A stretch of 37,386 nt of DNA. Origin: Deltaproteobacteria bacterium (GTDB lineage: Bacteria; SAR324; XYD2-FULL-50-16). Shown here piece after piece: positions 33,676 to 37,386 of this stretch. Both the position numbers and the translations under genes were made by a program. The notes beneath the pieces are model-generated. The model had not been told where the DNA came from and ran no database searches. It saw only the letters and a program-made list of their open reading frames with translations. The first letter of the stretch is position 1; each line of letters opens with the position of its first letter. The stretch spans positions 1 through 37,386 of the forward strand of contig JABGPJ010000136.1 in NCBI GenBank assembly GCA_018645005.1, in the 5' to 3' direction.

Positions 33676-33821
33676 CTTAGGGATCGTTCAAAAATAACTT
33701 CATATAATCTATTTGCAAAAGCCCTAAAAAACACTGGACATTTTGCAAACAGAATTTGACAGCAACGTGTTTCCTTTTCATGAATGGGAAACACTTGACT
33801 AATTTTTGAGCCAACCCTTAG
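33676..33821 (+). mobile_element. MITE-like repeat, copy B (146 bp)
   Basis: This is the longer copy of the element also found inverted at 1492-1598. Its ends, CTTAGGGATCGTTCAAAAAT and the mirror of CTAAGGGTTGGCTCAAAAAT, form an imperfect terminal inverted repeat of about 22 bp. The inner hairpin is kept: TTTGCAAAA (33712-33720) and GCCC (33721-33724) face GGAC (33736-33739) and TTTTGCAAA (33741-33749). Copy B has about 39 extra bases containing a second hairpin, GTGTTTCC (33767-33774) with GGAAACAC (33787-33794), absent from copy A. It has no coding capacity. Confidence 0.7.
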
Positions 33822-33831
33822 CGAAATTTCA

Positions 33832-33858
33832 ATATCGAATTACTCGTTGATTCGATAT
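33832..33858. promoter_or_regulatory. Perfect inverted repeat over the recA -35 box, candidate SOS operator
   Basis: ATATCGAAT (33832-33840) and ATTCGATAT (33850-33858) are exact reverse complements separated by nine bases. The right arm overlaps the recA -35 hexamer, an ideal place for a repressor such as LexA. The sequence does not match the LexA boxes I know from E. coli, Bacillus, alphaproteobacteria, Geobacter or Myxococcus. Confidence 0.5.
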
Positions 33859-33876
33859 ATTCACAAGACTTATATT
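33847..33876 (+). promoter_or_regulatory. recA promoter
   Basis: TTGATT (33847-33852) and TATATT (33871-33876) are separated by 18 bp, giving a leader of about 125 bases before the recA ATG. The -35 box overlaps the inverted repeat described separately. Confidence 0.55.
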
Positions 33877-34007
33877 CGCATCCGCTCAGGCTCCTCCTAA
33901 TATCAGGCTGCCTTCCCAGAAAGGTTGCGAATAATACTTAATCAGATCAATACATCAAACAATACCCGGTGTATTTTTTTTCATAGAATCTTAACCCAGG
34001 AGCCAAA

Positions 34008-35069
34008 ATGTGGGATACAGAGAAAACGAAAGCAATCGAATCGGCACTGTCCCAAATTGACCGTCAATTTGGAAAGGGATCGGTGATGCGAATGAGCGAC
34101 AAAGCAGCGCAGAACATACCTGTTGTTGGGAGTGGTATTATTGGATTGGATGTCGCTCTTGGGGCTGGGGGATTCCCTCTGGGCAGAGTTATCGAGGTCT
34201 TCGGCCCGGAATCCTCCGGGAAAACAACCCTGGCTTTGCACATCGTTTCTGAAGTCCAGAAATCCGGTGGCATCGCAGCTTTTGTTGATGCGGAACATGC
34301 ACTCGATGTAGTGTATGCAAGAAATCTGGGTGTCAATATTGATGACCTCTTGATCTCACAACCTGATTACGGAGAGCAAGCTCTCGAAATTACCGATATT
34401 CTGGTCCGTAGTGGTGGCATTGATGTCATCGTGGTGGACTCGGTTGCTGCACTGGTACCCCGCGCTGAAATAAACGGTGAAATGGGGGATTCACATGTCG
34501 GTCTGCAGGCTCGACTCATGTCACAAGCGCTTAGAAAACTCACGGGAACCCTCTCCAAATCCAGATGCATGATTATTTTCATAAACCAGTTACGTCATAA
34601 AATTGGTGTCATGTACGGTAACCCAGAAGTGACTACTGGCGGGAATGCCCTTAAATTTTACTCCTCTGTACGAGTCGATATTCGCAGAATCAGTGATATC
34701 AAACAAGGTGATAACGTATTGGGAACCAGGACCCGAATCAAAATTGTGAAAAACAAGGTTGCGCCCCCTTTCAAAATTATCGAGGTCGATATCATGTTTG
34801 GTGAAGGTATTTCAAAAATCGGCTCCCTCCTTGACCTTGCCGTCGATGGCGACATTGTTAAAAAAAGTGGCAGCTGGTACTCATATAACGATGAAAGACT
34901 GGGGCAGGGAAGAGAAAATTCCAAAGAATTCCTGTTGGAAAACCCTGATGTTGCCAAGAATATAGATCAACAGGTAAGAGAACACTTTAAAATCCCATTT
35001 GAAGATGCAAATGCTCAAAAGGAGAGCAAAGCTGCAGATAAAAAACCTGAAAAAGTCAAAAAAGACTGA
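34008..35069 (+). CDS. recA: Recombinase A
   Basis: RecA forms ATP-dependent filaments on single-stranded DNA, catalyses strand exchange and triggers LexA self-cleavage. Walker [10 protein letters not shown] is at 66-74, the Walker B segment [10 protein letters not shown] at 140-149, and the loop L2 region is [29 protein letters not shown] near the N-terminus is typical. There are small deviations from common sequence, such as [13 protein letters not shown], where INQIRMKIGVMFG is usual, and [10 protein letters not shown] with Val for the usual Pro. The length is 353 residues, with a charged Lys/Asp-rich tail. AGGAG precedes the ATG. It is monocistronic, with groES starting 207 bp later. Confidence 0.97.
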   Translation: MWDTEKTKAIESALSQIDRQFGKGSVMRMSDKAAQNIPVVGSGIIGLDVALGAGGFPLGRVIEVFGPESSGKTTLALHIVSEVQKSGGIAAFVDAEHALDVVYARNLGVNIDDLLISQPDYGEQALEITDILVRSGGIDVIVVDSVAALVPRAEINGEMGDSHVGLQARLMSQALRKLTGTLSKSRCMIIFINQLRHKIGVMYGNPEVTTGGNALKFYSSVRVDIRRISDIKQGDNVLGTRTRIKIVKNKVAPPFKIIEVDIMFGEGISKIGSLLDLAVDGDIVKKSGSWYSYNDERLGQGRENSKEFLLENPDVAKNIDQQVREHFKIPFEDANAQKESKAADKKPEKVKKD

Positions 35070-35086
35070 CCTGATACCCTGTTATC

Positions 35087-35103
35087 CGACTTTGTCGTTT
35101 TTT
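35087..35103 (+). terminator. Weak terminator after recA
   Basis: A four-base stem, CGAC (35087-35090) with GTCG (35094-35097), is followed directly by six T. A further GATA/TATC pair lies just before it. The short stem makes this tentative. Confidence 0.35.
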
Positions 35104-35105
35104 AC

Positions 35106-35134
35106 TTGATCTTATAAAATCGGGAAGTTATATT
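35106..35134 (+). promoter_or_regulatory. groESL promoter
   Basis: TTGATC (35106-35111) and TATATT (35129-35134) have exactly 17 bp between them and lie directly upstream of the CIRCE operator, so the transcription start would fall at or just before the operator. Confidence 0.6.
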
Positions 35135-35145
35135 AAAAGTTCAAT

Positions 35146-35172
35146 TTAGCACTCAACCCGGTTGAGTGCTAC
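35146..35172. promoter_or_regulatory. CIRCE operator (HrcA-binding site)
   Basis: TTAGCACTC, nine bases, then GAGTGCTAC matches the CIRCE consensus TTAGCACTC-N9-GAGTGCTAA with one mismatch at the last base. In many bacteria HrcA binds this site and represses groESL until heat shock titrates GroEL. hrcA itself is not in this window. Confidence 0.95.
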
Positions 35173-35276
35173 TAGTCGTAGAATAGATATCTGTGATCTG
35201 CGGATTTGTTGACACAGAGGTCTATTTAAGTATTCATTTGACCAATAAAATAACCTTCCACAAGAGGAGTTTTAAT

Positions 35277-35564
35277 ATGAAAATCAGACCATTACATGAC
35301 CGCGTGATTGTAAGACGCAACGATGCTGAGACCAAGACCGCAAGTGGCATTATAATTCCAGATACAGCAAAAGAAAAGCCTCAGGAAGGCGAGATAGTCG
35401 CTGCAGGTTCAGGAATTCGCAAAGATGACGGTACTGTCCTGCCGTTGGATGTGAAAACAGGAGACAGGGTACTTTTCGGAAAATATGCCGGTACTGAAAT
35501 TAAGATTGACGGCGAAGAGCTACTGATGATGAAAGAAGACGATATTCTGGGCGTTATTGAATAA
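35277..35564 (+). CDS. groES: Co-chaperonin GroES
   Basis: GroES is the heptameric lid of the GroEL folding chamber. The N-terminus [14 protein letters not shown], the mobile loop region [23 protein letters not shown] and the C-terminal [16 protein letters not shown] are all typical, giving 95 residues. I chose the ATG at 35277, which has an AGAGGAG site at a good distance; the frame is open further upstream to 35193, but that would add 28 residues foreign to the family. It is controlled by the promoter and CIRCE operator just upstream, and groEL follows after 106 bp. Confidence 0.97.
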   Translation: MKIRPLHDRVIVRRNDAETKTASGIIIPDTAKEKPQEGEIVAAGSGIRKDDGTVLPLDVKTGDRVLFGKYAGTEIKIDGEELLMMKEDDILGVIE

Positions 35565-35616
35565 CAGATATTATCGAAATTATATCTTTAATTAAAGTTT
35601 AAGCCGGGTTTTTTAA

Positions 35617-37338
<1,722 letters not shown>

Positions 37339-37360
37339 TTATATCCAATGCCAAGAATAA

Positions 37361-37386
37361 AAAAGCCGGCTTTATGCCGGCTTTTT
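37361..37386 (+). terminator. Rho-independent terminator of groESL
   Basis: AAAAGCCGGC (37361-37370) and GCCGGCTTTT (37376-37385) form a perfect ten-base stem with a five-base loop, ending in a T-run that reaches the window edge. It is also symmetric enough to work in the other direction. Confidence 0.92.

Noticed and set aside
35209-35236. Second groES promoter with a perfect TTGACA
   Set aside because: The -10 box at 16 bp spacing (TATTCA) is poor, and the promoter with CIRCE upstream explains regulation better.
35193-35276. Upstream extension of groES by 28 codons
   Set aside because: GroES proteins begin at MKIRPLHDR, and the ATG at 35277 has an excellent ribosome-binding site.

Overview
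The window reads as a stretch of core chromosome from a Gram-negative, probably flagellated bacterium of moderate GC content. The gene order rplY-pth followed by rpsF-rpsR-rplI, a class I (iron-sulfur) fumarase, type III pantothenate kinase, a HrcA/CIRCE-type groESL operon, oxygen-independent HemN and a 2-oxoacid:ferredoxin oxidoreductase together recall deltaproteobacteria or SAR324-like lineages. This placement is an inference from gene content and order. No rRNA, tRNA, CRISPR array, transposase or phage gene was seen.

Layout. 1-1464: the 3' end of an unknown gene converges on coaBC. 1465-1972: intergenic DNA with a short MITE-like repeat (copy A). 1973-4632: rplY, pth, then rpsF-rpsR-rplI behind a hairpin-rich leader. 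5073-6680: fumarase. 6957-13034: a co-directional block with a small exported Cys protein, a FliN-type switch protein, ribD, ribE, coaX, a SPOR-domain membrane protein and an exported helical-repeat protein. 13073-14957 (minus): a six-TM protein and a histidine-kinase-like protein whose ATP-binding motifs are lost. 15393-18122: engB, convergent with a class A penicillin-binding protein. 18354-21230 (minus): a three-gene 2-oxoacid:ferredoxin oxidoreductase operon with ferredoxin and beta subunit fused. 21498-21723: a possible decayed WYL-regulator fragment. 21761-22723: histone-deacetylase-family amidohydrolase. 22772-24179 (minus): nadD-rsfS-rlmH. 24304-27131: a PilZ (c-di-GMP) membrane protein followed by a lipoprotein resembling the glycoside-hydrolase half of PgaB. 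27198-32806 (minus): an orphan GspF/PilC protein, hemN, an unknown lipoprotein and a putative Na+/H+ antiporter. 32807-34007: about 1.2 kb of AT-rich non-coding DNA with MITE-like copy B and the recA promoter. 34008-37386: recA, then groES-groEL under a CIRCE operator, ending in a textbook terminator.

Most genes are housekeeping: cofactors (CoA, riboflavin, NAD, heme), ribosome assembly, wall synthesis, chaperones and recombination. The less ordinary items are (i) a pair of inverted, structure-conserving MITE-like repeats about 32 kb apart; (ii) a perfect 9-bp inverted repeat over the recA -35 box, possibly a lineage-specific SOS operator; (iii) very acidic, repetitive N-termini on the FliN and SPOR proteins; (iv) a kinase-dead-looking histidine kinase; (v) a c-di-GMP receptor beside a PgaB-like lipoprotein. 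I did not find a clear new multi-gene defence or mobile system.
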